DNA from: JBECKR01 sp040235415
GTDB taxonomy: Bacteria; Acidobacteriota; Polarisedimenticolia; Polarisedimenticolales; Polarisedimenticolaceae
Length of the DNA: 16,478 bases
NCBI GenBank assembly: GCA_040235415.1
Contig: JBECKR010000063.1
Location: 1 to 16,478 of the forward strand
Reading direction: 5' to 3'
Positions 1 through 6,677 of the stretch are shown here, piece by piece. The notes beneath the pieces were generated by a model. The model did not search any database. It was not told the DNA's origin and worked only from the letters and a program-made list of their open reading frames with translations. The translations under genes were made by a program, and so were the position numbers. The first letter of the stretch is position 1. Every line of letters starts with the position of its first letter.

Positions 1-1827
1 CTCCCGATGTTCGGGATCGACCGGGTGTACGAGCTCGACCGCCTCGACGCCGCGGTCCGGACCACGCTCGACGCCCGCACGCAGAACGCCGTCACCGCGA
101 CGCTGTGGGCGCTGCGCGATCCGAAGCAGGCCCGCGCCGCGGGCCTCGTCGGCGACCGTCTGCTCGACGCCGGCGATCCCTCCGAGGTGATCTACAGCTT
201 CACGCTCTACGAGCGCGTCGGGAACGCCAATCTCCTGCGGGTGCAGACGGACAACTTCGACGGGCCGCTCAACGTCAACGAGGGCGTGCGGCTCGAGCTC
301 GGCTCGACCGCGAAGCTCCGGACGGTCGTGACCTACCTCGAGATCGTCGCCGCACTGCACGAGCAGCTCGCGGGCCGGAGCCCCGCAGAGCTTCGCGGGC
401 CCGCGCCGGCCAGGGACGACCGGCTGACGCGCTGGGCGGTCGAGTGGATCGCGGCGCATCCCGGCGCGGGCCTCGAGGCGACGCTCGAGGCGGCGCTCGA
501 CCGGCGGTACTCGGCGAGCCCCGGCGAGACGTTCTTCACCGGCGGCGGGGTGCACCGCTTCTCGAACTTCGACCCCGCGGACGACGGCTCGACGCCGACC
601 GTGCGCGAGGCGCTCGAGCGCTCGATCAACCTCCCGTTCATCCGGCTGATGCGCGACGTCGTGGCCTACTGCCGCGAGCGCGTGCCGGGATCCTCGGCGC
701 GGGTGCTCGAGGACGCTTCCGACCCGGCGCGGACCGTCTACCTCCTGCGGTACGCCGACCGTGACGGCCGCACGTTCGTTCGCCGGTTCTACCGCAAGTA
801 CGCCGGCGTCTCCCCCGACGCCGCATTGGCGACGCTGCTCGGGGCGGCGCGCCGCACGCCGCGCTCGATCGCGGTCGTCCTGCGGTCGGTGCGGCCGGAC
901 TCGAATCCCGACGACCTCGCCCGGCTGCTCGCGGAGCACCTCCCGGGCTCGTCCCTGACCGAGGCCGCCGCCCGCCGGACGTTCGCGGATGCCGATCCGG
1001 CGAAGCTCGGGCTCCAGGACCGCGGCTGGCTCGCGCGGGTCCACCCGCTCGAGCTCTGGACGGTCGCCTACCTCCGGGCGCACCCGGGCGCGACGCTCGA
1101 CGACGCGCTCGCGCGGAGCGAGGACGCGCGCCGGGCGACCTACGCCTGGTTGTTCACGACGCGCTTGAAGAGCGCCCAGGACATCCGCATCCGGACCCTT
1201 CTCGAGGTCGAGGCGTTTCTCGAGATCCGGCGCTCCTGGCGGCGCCTGGGCTACCCGTTCGACGACCTCGTGCCGTCCTACGCGACCGCGATCGGAAGCT
1301 CGGGCGACCGCCCGGCCTCCCTCGCCGAGCTCGTCGGCATCGTGCAGAGCGGAGGCGTGCGACTGCCGATGGTACGGGTCGAGCGCATGGAGTTCGCGAC
1401 CGACACGCCGTACGAGACGGTGCTGGCCCGCGCGGAGCCGTCCGGCGAGCGCGTGCTCGCTCCCGAGGTCGCGCACGCGGTGCGCGGCCTGCTGCGCGGC
1501 GTCGTCGAGCGCGGGACGGCGCGCCGCGTCGCCGGGGCGCTGACGCTGTCGAGCGGTCGCGTCGTCGAGATCGGCGGCAAGACCGGCACCGGGGACAACC
1601 GCGCCGAGCGCTTCGGCGCGCACGGCCAGGTCGTCGAGTCCCGCGCCGTCAACCGCACCGCGACGTTCGTGTTCTGTCTCGACGACCGTTTCTTCGGCAC
1701 GGTGACGGCGTACGTCCCGGGCGAGCGGTCCGGCCGCTACCGCTTCACGAGCGCCCTTCCGGTCACGCTGCTCCGCGACCTGCTGCCGGCGATCCGCCCG
1801 ATCCTGGAGCGCCCGGAGGGCAACTGA
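1..1827 (+). CDS. Class A-type penicillin-binding protein, transpeptidase part (5' end outside window)
   Basis: This is the C-terminal part of a periplasmic peptidoglycan synthase; its transpeptidase domain cross-links stem peptides and is the target of beta-lactams. The frame is open from base 1, so the N-terminal membrane anchor and the expected glycosyltransferase domain lie outside the window. Counting from the first in-window ATG (position 7), the catalytic triad of motifs is visible: S100-T-A-K103 (SxxK, in GSTAKL), S206-I-N208 (SxN) and K525-T-G527 (in GGKTGTGD). The SxN to KTG distance, about 317 residues, is much larger than in E. coli-type class A enzymes. The extra segment is Arg/Ala/Leu-rich and contains a repeated W-x8-HPGA-x-L-x3-L unit. 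I recall similarly enlarged transpeptidases in some proteobacteria, so this is probably a subfamily trait. The gene ends with TGA, and a sigma-54 activator follows after 277 bp. The family call is firm; the class A assignment is likely. Confidence 0.9.
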   Translation, partial: LPMFGIDRVYELDRLDAAVRTTLDARTQNAVTATLWALRDPKQARAAGLVGDRLLDAGDPSEVIYSFTLYERVGNANLLRVQTDNFDGPLNVNEGVRLELGSTAKLRTVVTYLEIVAALHEQLAGRSPAELRGPAPARDDRLTRWAVEWIAAHPGAGLEATLEAALDRRYSASPGETFFTGGGVHRFSNFDPADDGSTPTVREALERSINLPFIRLMRDVVAYCRERVPGSSARVLEDASDPARTVYLLRYADRDGRTFVRRFYRKYAGVSPDAALATLLGAARRTPRSIAVVLRSVRPDSNPDDLARLLAEHLPGSSLTEAAARRTFADADPAKLGLQDRGWLARVHPLELWTVAYLRAHPGATLDDALARSEDARRATYAWLFTTRLKSAQDIRIRTLLEVEAFLEIRRSWRRLGYPFDDLVPSYATAIGSSGDRPASLAELVGIVQSGGVRLPMVRVERMEFATDTPYETVLARAEPSGERVLAPEVAHAVRGLLRGVVERGTARRVAGALTLSSGRVVEIGGKTGTGDNRAERFGAHGQVVESRAVNRTATFVFCLDDRFFGTVTAYVPGERSGRYRFTSALPVTLLRDLLPAIRPILERPEGN

Positions 1828-1831
1828 GAGA

Positions 1832-1954
1832 TCAGCGCTTCGTCGGGGCGGGGACCGGCCGGGGCCGCGGGCCGGCGGCGGGGGGCGACGGTCGCGGCGC
1901 CGGGGTCTTCGGAGGCCGGGGGAGCGCGGGAGCGGTCTTGGTCGGGGTCGTCAT
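1832..1954 (-). CDS. Possible 40-residue proline-rich small protein
   Basis: A short open frame lies in the otherwise empty stretch between the transpeptidase gene and the sigma-54 activator. It runs from ATG at 1954 to TGA, which falls 4 bp beyond the transpeptidase stop, so the two genes would be convergent. A GGGAG-like ribosome site sits about 7 nt upstream of the ATG. The product begins MTTPTKTAPALPRPPK and has 15 prolines in 40 residues; the rest is almost all Ala, Thr, Lys and Arg, with no acidic residue. It would be a basic, disordered peptide with PxxP-like spacing and no signal peptide or membrane segment. In DNA this GC-rich, short open frames with Pro/Arg/Ala composition arise by chance, so the call is tentative. 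The correctly spaced ribosome site and the fit into the gap are its only support. Confidence 0.3.
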   Translation of the reverse strand: MTTPTKTAPALPRPPKTPAPRPSPPAAGPRPRPVPAPTKR

Positions 1955-2049
1955 GGAAGTCTCCCGGATCGGACCGGATGACCGGATTGCAACGCCCGGG
2001 CCACCGCGTTCCGGCGCGGTTTTCGCCGCCTCGGGCCGAGAATCGGGGT

Positions 2050-2078
2050 TTGACTTCCGATCGAATCGGAGGTATCAC
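2050..2078 (+). promoter_or_regulatory. Sigma-70-type promoter of the activator gene with palindrome in the spacer
   Basis: TTGACT (2050-2055) and TATCAC (2073-2078) are separated by exactly 17 bp, matching 5/6 and 4/6 of the -35 and -10 consensus. The expected transcription start is about 20 bp upstream of the activator start codon. The spacer contains a perfect inverted repeat, TCCGAT-CGA-ATCGGA (2056-2070), placed where a bound repressor or autoregulator would block RNA polymerase. A GGAG ribosome site precedes the ATG at 2105. Confidence 0.55.
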
Positions 2079-2104
2079 TTCCGCACGCGGGCACGGAGAG
2101 GGTC

Positions 2105-3538
2105 ATGCTGATCCGGGTGGTCCTGGCGGTCGATTCCGCGATGCGGCACCGTCTGGAGTCCGTGCTGGGCGACGCCGAGATCCTCGCCGTGGACTCGCGG
2201 CGCCCCGCGCGCCTGTGGGAGCGGCTCAAGAACGAGGACATCGACCTCGTGGTCGTCTCGAGCGCGCTGCTCGGCAAGCCGGCCGAGACCTGGGTGCGCT
2301 CGATCCGCAACCTCCCGGATGACCCCGAGGTGATCGTGCTGTCGTCCCGCGAGGACGCGGCGGAACGCGCCGAGCTGCTCGCGGCCGGGGCGATGGCGGT
2401 GCTGCACCGCGATCTCCCGGAGCCGATCCTGGCGGAGACGCTGCGCGCGCTGCTCGACCGGCGCCGCCAGGACGCGATGCGCCGCCTCGCCGGAGCCCGT
2501 CCCGAGGAGCGCTACAGCTTGGCCGACTTCGTGTCCTCGAGCCCGGCGATGCAGCGCTTCGTCGCGGTCGCGCGGCGCGTCGTGGCCTCGGACAGCTCGC
2601 TCCTGATCCTGGGCGAGACCGGCGTCGGCAAGGAGCGTCTGGCGCGCTCGATCCACGGCGAGTCGCCGCGCTCGCGCGGCCCGTTCCTGGCGGTGAACTG
2701 CGGCGCGCTCCCGGAGAGCCTGCTCGAGTCCGAGCTGTTCGGCCACGAGGAGGGGGCGTTCACCGGCGCGACGCGCTCGCACCGCGGCTACTTCGAGCTC
2801 GCGCACGGCGGCACGCTGTTCCTCGACGAAGTCGGCGAGATGCCGGTCCATCTCCAGGTCAAGCTGCTGCGGGTTCTGGAGGACCGCCGCGTGCAGCGCG
2901 TCGGCGGCGAGCGGTCGATCCCGGTCGACGTCCGCGTCATGACCGCCACCAACAAGGACCTCGAGGCGGAGCTGCGCGGCCGGCGGTTCCGGGCCGACCT
3001 GTACTATCGCCTCGCGGTCGTGACCCTCACGGTGCCGCCGCTGCGCGAGCGTCGCGAGGACATCCCGGTTCTCGTCCAGAGCTACCTCGAGCACTTCGCG
3101 GTGCACCTCGGGCGCGGCATCGCGGGGATCCGACCCGACGCGCTCGGGACCCTCGTCGCGCACGCCTGGCCCGGAAACGTCCGGGAGCTGATCAACGTCG
3201 TCGAGCGCGCCGTGCTGCTGTGCTCGGGCTCGGAGATCGGGATCGCGGACCTGCCGTCGCGGATCACGGGCGAGCGCCCGCCGGCCGAAGGCGACGCGCC
3301 TCAGGCCGGCATGCCGGTCCGGGACGTCGAGGCGCTCGCGGGGCGCCCGCTGCGGGACGCCCGCCGCGAGGTCGTCGACGCGTTCGAGCGCGCTTACCTC
3401 GAGACTCTGCTCCGCCGCACCGGGGGCCGGATCGGCGAGACCGCCGCCCTCGCCGGGATCACGCCGCGCTCGCTGTACGAGCTCATGCAACGCCACGGGC
3501 TCCGCAAGGAGGCGTTCCGGCCTCCGGGTCCGGCCTGA
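2105..3538 (+). CDS. Sigma-54-dependent transcriptional activator (NtrC family) with degenerate receiver
   Basis: This 477-residue protein is an enhancer-binding protein that uses ATP to open sigma-54 RNA polymerase promoters. The domain order is receiver-like (about 1-125), AAA+ (about 145-385) and a Fis-type helix-turn-helix (about 430-470). In the AAA+ domain, Walker A is G170-ETGVG-K176, the sigma-54 contact loop is an intact GAFTGA (217-222), and Walker B is L-D241-E242. The receiver is degenerate: the acidic pair is reduced to D10-S11, the phosphorylated Asp is replaced by Ser52 (in DLVVVSS), and the conserved Lys after beta-5 is Arg102. It therefore probably does not respond to a histidine kinase by phosphorylation, and no kinase gene is in the window. 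A near-consensus sigma-54 promoter lies 115 bp after its stop codon, which suggests that the following lipoprotein gene is its target. The ATG has a GGAG ribosome site. Confidence 0.95.
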   Translation: MLIRVVLAVDSAMRHRLESVLGDAEILAVDSRRPARLWERLKNEDIDLVVVSSALLGKPAETWVRSIRNLPDDPEVIVLSSREDAAERAELLAAGAMAVLHRDLPEPILAETLRALLDRRRQDAMRRLAGARPEERYSLADFVSSSPAMQRFVAVARRVVASDSSLLILGETGVGKERLARSIHGESPRSRGPFLAVNCGALPESLLESELFGHEEGAFTGATRSHRGYFELAHGGTLFLDEVGEMPVHLQVKLLRVLEDRRVQRVGGERSIPVDVRVMTATNKDLEAELRGRRFRADLYYRLAVVTLTVPPLRERREDIPVLVQSYLEHFAVHLGRGIAGIRPDALGTLVAHAWPGNVRELINVVERAVLLCSGSEIGIADLPSRITGERPPAEGDAPQAGMPVRDVEALAGRPLRDARREVVDAFERAYLETLLRRTGGRIGETAALAGITPRSLYELMQRHGLRKEAFRPPGPA

Positions 3539-3539
3539 T

Positions 3540-3615
3540 TCGGAAGCGCCGGCTCCGATCCGGACGCCGCCGGTCCGCTCCCGGAACGACGACGGATCGA
3601 GGTTCCCTCCGGATC
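3540..3615 (+). promoter_or_regulatory. Candidate upstream activator sites for the sigma-54 promoter
   Basis: Several inverted repeats lie 64 to about 140 bp upstream of the predicted transcription start at about 3679, the usual distance for enhancer-binding protein sites. They are an 8-bp pair GATCCGGA (3557-3564) and TCCGGATC (3608-3615), a GGAAC-N14-GTTCC pair (3583-3606), and an imperfect hairpin TCGGAaGC-GCCG-GCTCCGA directly after the activator stop. TCCGATC at 3554-3560 also occurs in the palindrome inside the activator's own promoter. GC-rich DNA gives many short dyads by chance, so which of these is a binding site is uncertain. Confidence 0.35.
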
Positions 3616-3652
3616 TCGCACCTTTCCACCGCTCCCGAGGGACCGCCGGGCG

Positions 3653-3668
3653 TGGCACCGCCCTTGCT
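3653..3668 (+). promoter_or_regulatory. Sigma-54 (-24/-12) promoter of the lipoprotein gene
   Basis: TGGCACC-GCCC-TTGCT matches the sigma-54 consensus TGGCACG-N4-TTGCW at all but one specified position. The invariant GG (3654-3655) and GC (3666-3667) have the required spacing. Transcription should start near 3679, leaving a leader of about 107 nt before the lipoprotein ATG. The gene immediately upstream encodes a sigma-54 activator. This is the only convincing -24/-12 site I noticed in the window. Confidence 0.85.
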
Positions 3669-3785
3669 GTTCCGAGGGCCGACGGACGCGAGCGGTTCGC
3701 GACCGCCGGCGGGACAGGTTCGGAGCGAGAATCGCCACCGAGTCCCTCAGCCAGAACCGAACGAGACAGGAGCACGGAGATAGCC

Positions 3786-4400
3786 ATGAGCAGGAAGACC
3801 GTTGTCGGGATCGCGATCCTCGTGATCGCACTCGGACTCGCCGCCGGCTGCGCCAAGATCCCGCAGGCCGACGTGGACGGCGCGACGCAGGCGATCCAGG
3901 CCGCCGTGACCGCCGAGGCCGGCGAGTACGCCCCGGAGTCGCTGGCCGCGGCCAACGACGCCGAGACCCAGCTGCAGGCCGAGCTGAAGGCGCAGGAAGA
4001 GAAGTTCTCGCTGTTCCGCTCGTACGACAAGTCGAAGGAGCTCGCCGCCGCGGCCAAGGCCGCCGGCGAGAAGGCGGTGGCCGACGCGGCCGCCGGCAAG
4101 GAGCGCGCCCGGCAGGAGGCGACCGACACGATCGCCCAGGCGCGGACGGCGCTCGACGAGGCCAAGGATCTCCTGGCGCACGCCCCGAAGGGCAAGGGCA
4201 CCGCGATGGATCTCGCCATGATGGGCAACGACCTCTCCGCGGTCGAGTCGGGCCTCGGCGAGGCGTCGACGCTGCTCGAGCAGGGGCGCTACAAGGACGC
4301 CGCCGCGAAGGCGAGCGCCGCCAAGGCGAGCGCCGAGCAGGTCAGCGCCTCGGTCAAGGCCGCCATCGAGGCGAAGGCCGGCAAGACGCGCCGCACCTGA
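3786..4400 (+). CDS. Alanine-rich helical lipoprotein (DUF4398-like)
   Basis: This 204-residue protein begins with a lipoprotein signal peptide: MSRK, a hydrophobic stretch, then the lipobox L18-A-A-G-C22. Ala at +2 predicts outer-membrane sorting by the E. coli Lol rule. The rest is almost entirely Ala/Glu/Lys/Asp-rich helix with coiled-coil character, apart from a short non-alanine patch (KFSLFRSYDKSKEL, about residues 74-87). The segment around GEYAPESLAAA resembles DUF4398-type periplasmic lipoproteins, a resemblance I recall rather than tested. Such proteins usually link or brace envelope layers. The gene lies alone behind a sigma-54 promoter and is closed by a strong inverted repeat, so it is probably the main product of this control unit. 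A GGAGA ribosome site precedes the ATG by 5 nt. Its molecular function is not known. Confidence 0.85.
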   Translation: MSRKTVVGIAILVIALGLAAGCAKIPQADVDGATQAIQAAVTAEAGEYAPESLAAANDAETQLQAELKAQEEKFSLFRSYDKSKELAAAAKAAGEKAVADAAAGKERARQEATDTIAQARTALDEAKDLLAHAPKGKGTAMDLAMMGNDLSAVESGLGEASTLLEQGRYKDAAAKASAAKASAEQVSASVKAAIEAKAGKTRRT

Positions 4401-4420
4401 TCCTCGACTTTCCCCCAGGT

Positions 4421-4480
4421 CCGCCGCGGGTCCCCCTCCGGCTCCCACTCCCCCCGACACGCCGGACCGACCCGCGGCGG
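4421..4480 (+). terminator. Nested inverted repeat after the lipoprotein gene, terminator-like
   Basis: CCGCCGCGGGTC (4421-4432) and GACCCGCGGCGG (4469-4480) are perfect 12-bp arms. Inside them is a second perfect pair, TCCGGC (4437-4442) and GCCGGA (4461-4466), leaving an 18-nt loop. The RNA would form a long two-step stem. No T-run follows, so it may act as a Rho-assisted terminator, an RNA 3'-end protector, or an attenuator between the lipoprotein and transpeptidase genes. Confidence 0.65.
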
Positions 4481-4512
4481 CGTCTGCTTCCTGCACCGGA
4501 GCGAGCGGGCCG

Positions 4513-5217
4513 ATGACGCTGCGAACGCTGACGCTGACCTGGCCGCGCCTGCCCGTGCGGCTCGGCGTCCTGCCGTGGCGGAGGATCCTGCACGCCGCGG
4601 CGTGGGGGGCGCCCGCGCTCGCGCTCACCACCGCCGCCCTCCTCGGCACGGGGTTCCGCTACGAGACCTGGGACGGCGTCGCCGTCGCCTCGGCCACGCC
4701 GGCGGACCCCGCCGCGCCGGCCGCGGCGAAGCGCGACCTCGCGCGGCTCGAGCGAACCCTCGCGAGCCGCGCTCCGCGAGGGCGCTACATCGTCATCGAC
4801 CGAACCAACAACCGCCTGTACCTCCGCGAGGGCGACCGCGTGCTGCTCGAGGCGGCCTGCTCGACCGGCTCGGGCGTCGTGCTGCGCGATCTCGGGCTCG
4901 ACCGCTCCTGGACGTTCGACACGCCGCGGGGGGAGTTCCGCGTGCTCCGGAAGATGCGCGGCCCGGTGTGGAGAAAGCCGGACTGGGCGTTCGTCGAGGA
5001 GGGCAAGGCCGGCCCCGCCACCCCGGACGATCGCTTCGAGTACGGCGCCCTCGGGGACTACGCGCTCGACTTCGGCAACGGCTACATGATCCACGGCACG
5101 CTGTACGAGCGCCTGCTCGGCCGCAGCGTCACGCACGGCTGCATCCGTCTCGGCCGCGACGACCTCGCGCGCGTGTTCTCCGCGGCACCGCTGGGAACGC
5201 GCATCTTCGTCTTCTGA
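4513..5217 (+). CDS. L,D-transpeptidase (YkuD domain), membrane-anchored
   Basis: This 234-residue enzyme is predicted to make 3-3 peptidoglycan cross-links or attach proteins to the wall, using a catalytic cysteine in the periplasm. An uncleaved anchor spans about residues 26-48, preceded by Arg-rich residues. The YkuD domain begins near Y92 (YIVIDRTNNRLYL). The catalytic signature is complete: H194-G-T and, 13 residues later, T207-H-G-C210-I-R, the usual HxGxx...S/THGC(I/V)R arrangement. C210 is the nucleophile. The ATG at 4513 has a GGAG site 11 nt upstream, slightly far but the best available. It follows a terminator-like repeat, so it may have its own promoter or be expressed by read-through from the sigma-54 promoter. 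Together with the penicillin-binding protein upstream, it makes this a cell-wall cluster. Confidence 0.92.
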   Translation: MTLRTLTLTWPRLPVRLGVLPWRRILHAAAWGAPALALTTAALLGTGFRYETWDGVAVASATPADPAAPAAAKRDLARLERTLASRAPRGRYIVIDRTNNRLYLREGDRVLLEAACSTGSGVVLRDLGLDRSWTFDTPRGEFRVLRKMRGPVWRKPDWAFVEEGKAGPATPDDRFEYGALGDYALDFGNGYMIHGTLYERLLGRSVTHGCIRLGRDDLARVFSAAPLGTRIFVF

Positions 5218-5218
5218 C

Positions 5219-5845
5219 GTGCTCGCGCTCGGCCTGCTCGCCGTCGCCGCCGCGACGACCCCTCCCCCCGACGACCCGGCGCGGATCGAGCGCCGTCGCG
5301 CCGTCCTCGCCCGCGAGGTCGACCTCGCCTCGACCGGCGAGCCGTATCTCCTGCTCGACCCCGCGTCCCGCACCCTCGCGCTCTACCGCCGCGGCGTCGT
5401 CCTCCGGAGCTGGTCCTACCTCCGCGCCGACGTCGGCCGGCCCCGCGTCGCGTTCTTCCGCCGCGCCGCGCCGGAGCCCTGGACGGGGAGGATCTGGTCC
5501 GACGGCGAGCTCGAGCCGTCTCGCGTCGCGCGCCACGTCGAGGTCCGGGTGGACACCGCCGCGCCCGACGCGCGGCCCGCCGAGGAGGTCGTCCCGGGCA
5601 CCCCGGAGGAGACCTACCCCGCTCCCGACCGCTTCTTTCTGCGGTTCGGCGAGCCGTTCGCGCTCGAGGTCCGCGCCGTCGCGCCCGGCCGGGAGGCGGT
5701 CCCGGACGACCGCTGGGACCCCTTGGCGCTCCGGCCGCGCGAGGCCCGCGGCACCCGCCTGCGCCTGTGGATGCCGGCCGACGAGGCCGGGGCGCTGTAC
5801 CGCGCGCTCCCCGACGGCATCCCGCTCCTGGTGCTCGAGCCGTAG
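5219..5845 (+). CDS. Secreted protein resembling the front half of an L,D-transpeptidase, no catalytic motif
   Basis: This 208-residue protein starts at a GTG placed one base after the stop of the L,D-transpeptidase gene, with no ribosome site, so translation is probably by re-initiation. No start codon lies further upstream in this frame. It opens with a short hydrophobic stretch (LALGLLAVAAA) that could be a signal peptide, though without the usual positive residues. A helix and strand pattern at about residues 21-66 (ending YLLLDPASRTLALYRRG) parallels residues 72-116 of its neighbour (YIVIDRTNNRLYLREG). The rest diverges, with no HxG or SHGC motif and no cysteine, so it cannot be an active transpeptidase. 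It may be a decayed paralogue, a regulator or a partner of the neighbour. The function is unknown. Confidence 0.75.
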   Translation: MLALGLLAVAAATTPPPDDPARIERRRAVLAREVDLASTGEPYLLLDPASRTLALYRRGVVLRSWSYLRADVGRPRVAFFRRAAPEPWTGRIWSDGELEPSRVARHVEVRVDTAAPDARPAEEVVPGTPEETYPAPDRFFLRFGEPFALEVRAVAPGREAVPDDRWDPLALRPREARGTRLRLWMPADEAGALYRALPDGIPLLVLEP

Positions 5846-5849
5846 GGCG

Positions 5850-6638
5850 TCACCCGACCGGCGGCAGCGGCGTGGGCTTCCCGGGCTCGAGCCACAGCAG
5901 GCGATCGTCGAGCCCCGCCTCGGAAAACGCCCGCTCGATCTCCGCGCGCGACTCCGCGAAGTGCTCCCAGCCCTCGTAGTGCGCCGGAACGATCGTCGCG
6001 GGGCCGAAGGCGCGCGCGACCTCGACCGTCATGGCCGCCGTGAGGGTGAGCGGCCAATCCCCCACCGCCGCGACCTTCGCCGCCCCGGCGAACGCGATCA
6101 CGGCGCGCACCGGACCGAGGGCTCGCACTTCGTCCAGTCCCTCGTACGCCACCGTGTCGCCGCTGATCCACACGTCGTCGCCCGGCCTTCCGCGCCACGA
6201 CAGCCGGAAGCCGACGACCGGCCCGCGGTCGGCGTGAGCCGGACCGTGGCGCGCGGGGGTCGCGGCGACGCGCAGCACCTCCCCGCCCGGCGCCGAAAGC
6301 TCGACCGCGTCGCCGGGATCGAGGCCGACCGCGTTCCCGCCGAGCCGCGCCGCGCCCGCGGTGGTCGTGAGGACCCGCCGCGCCCGGGAGAGGAGCGATC
6401 GGCCGGCGTGATCGAGGTTGTCGGCGTGGTGATCGTGGCTCAGCAGGACGGCGTCGATCGGGCCGAGCGCGCCCGGGGCGATCGCGGGGCCCCGCGTCTT
6501 CCGCAGCGTGTACGCCGGCGTCGGGTAGGCGGTCCCCTCGGGATCGAACGTCGGGTCGGTCACGAGACGGAGCCCGCCCGACTCGATCACGAGCGTCGGA
6601 CCCCCGACGTAGGTCAGGATCGGCGCGCTCGACGGCAT
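5850..6638 (-). CDS. Metallo-beta-lactamase-fold hydrolase (UlaG-like group)
   Basis: This 262-residue cytoplasmic hydrolase has the metal-binding residues of the fold: the S67-HDHHADNLD motif (H68, H70, D73), H131 (PARHGP), D161 (SGDT) and H220 (PAHYEGW). The HDHHADNLD form departs from the classic HxHxDH, with Asn after the Asp, and puts it with the UlaG-like or L-ascorbate-6-phosphate lactonase-related group of unknown substrates. The length is normal for the group. It is the last gene of the minus-strand run; its stop lies 4 bp from the stop of the convergent plus-strand gene. The ATG has an AGGGGG ribosome site. A 39-bp gap separates it from the protease gene upstream, so the two may share a transcript. 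The substrate cannot be told from the sequence. Confidence 0.88.
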   Translation of the reverse strand: MPSSAPILTYVGGPTLVIESGGLRLVTDPTFDPEGTAYPTPAYTLRKTRGPAIAPGALGPIDAVLLSHDHHADNLDHAGRSLLSRARRVLTTTAGAARLGGNAVGLDPGDAVELSAPGGEVLRVAATPARHGPAHADRGPVVGFRLSWRGRPGDDVWISGDTVAYEGLDEVRALGPVRAVIAFAGAAKVAAVGDWPLTLTAAMTVEVARAFGPATIVPAHYEGWEHFAESRAEIERAFSEAGLDDRLLWLEPGKPTPLPPVG

Positions 6639-6677
6639 GGCGATGCCCCCTGGACGTTTGCGTGCCTCGACGTTGCT

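Noticed and set aside
2075..4228. 717-codon open frame on the - strand opposite the sigma-54 activator and lipoprotein
   Set aside because: The composition is Ala/Arg/Asp-rich without motifs, while the + strand has complete AAA+ and lipobox motifs in good context.
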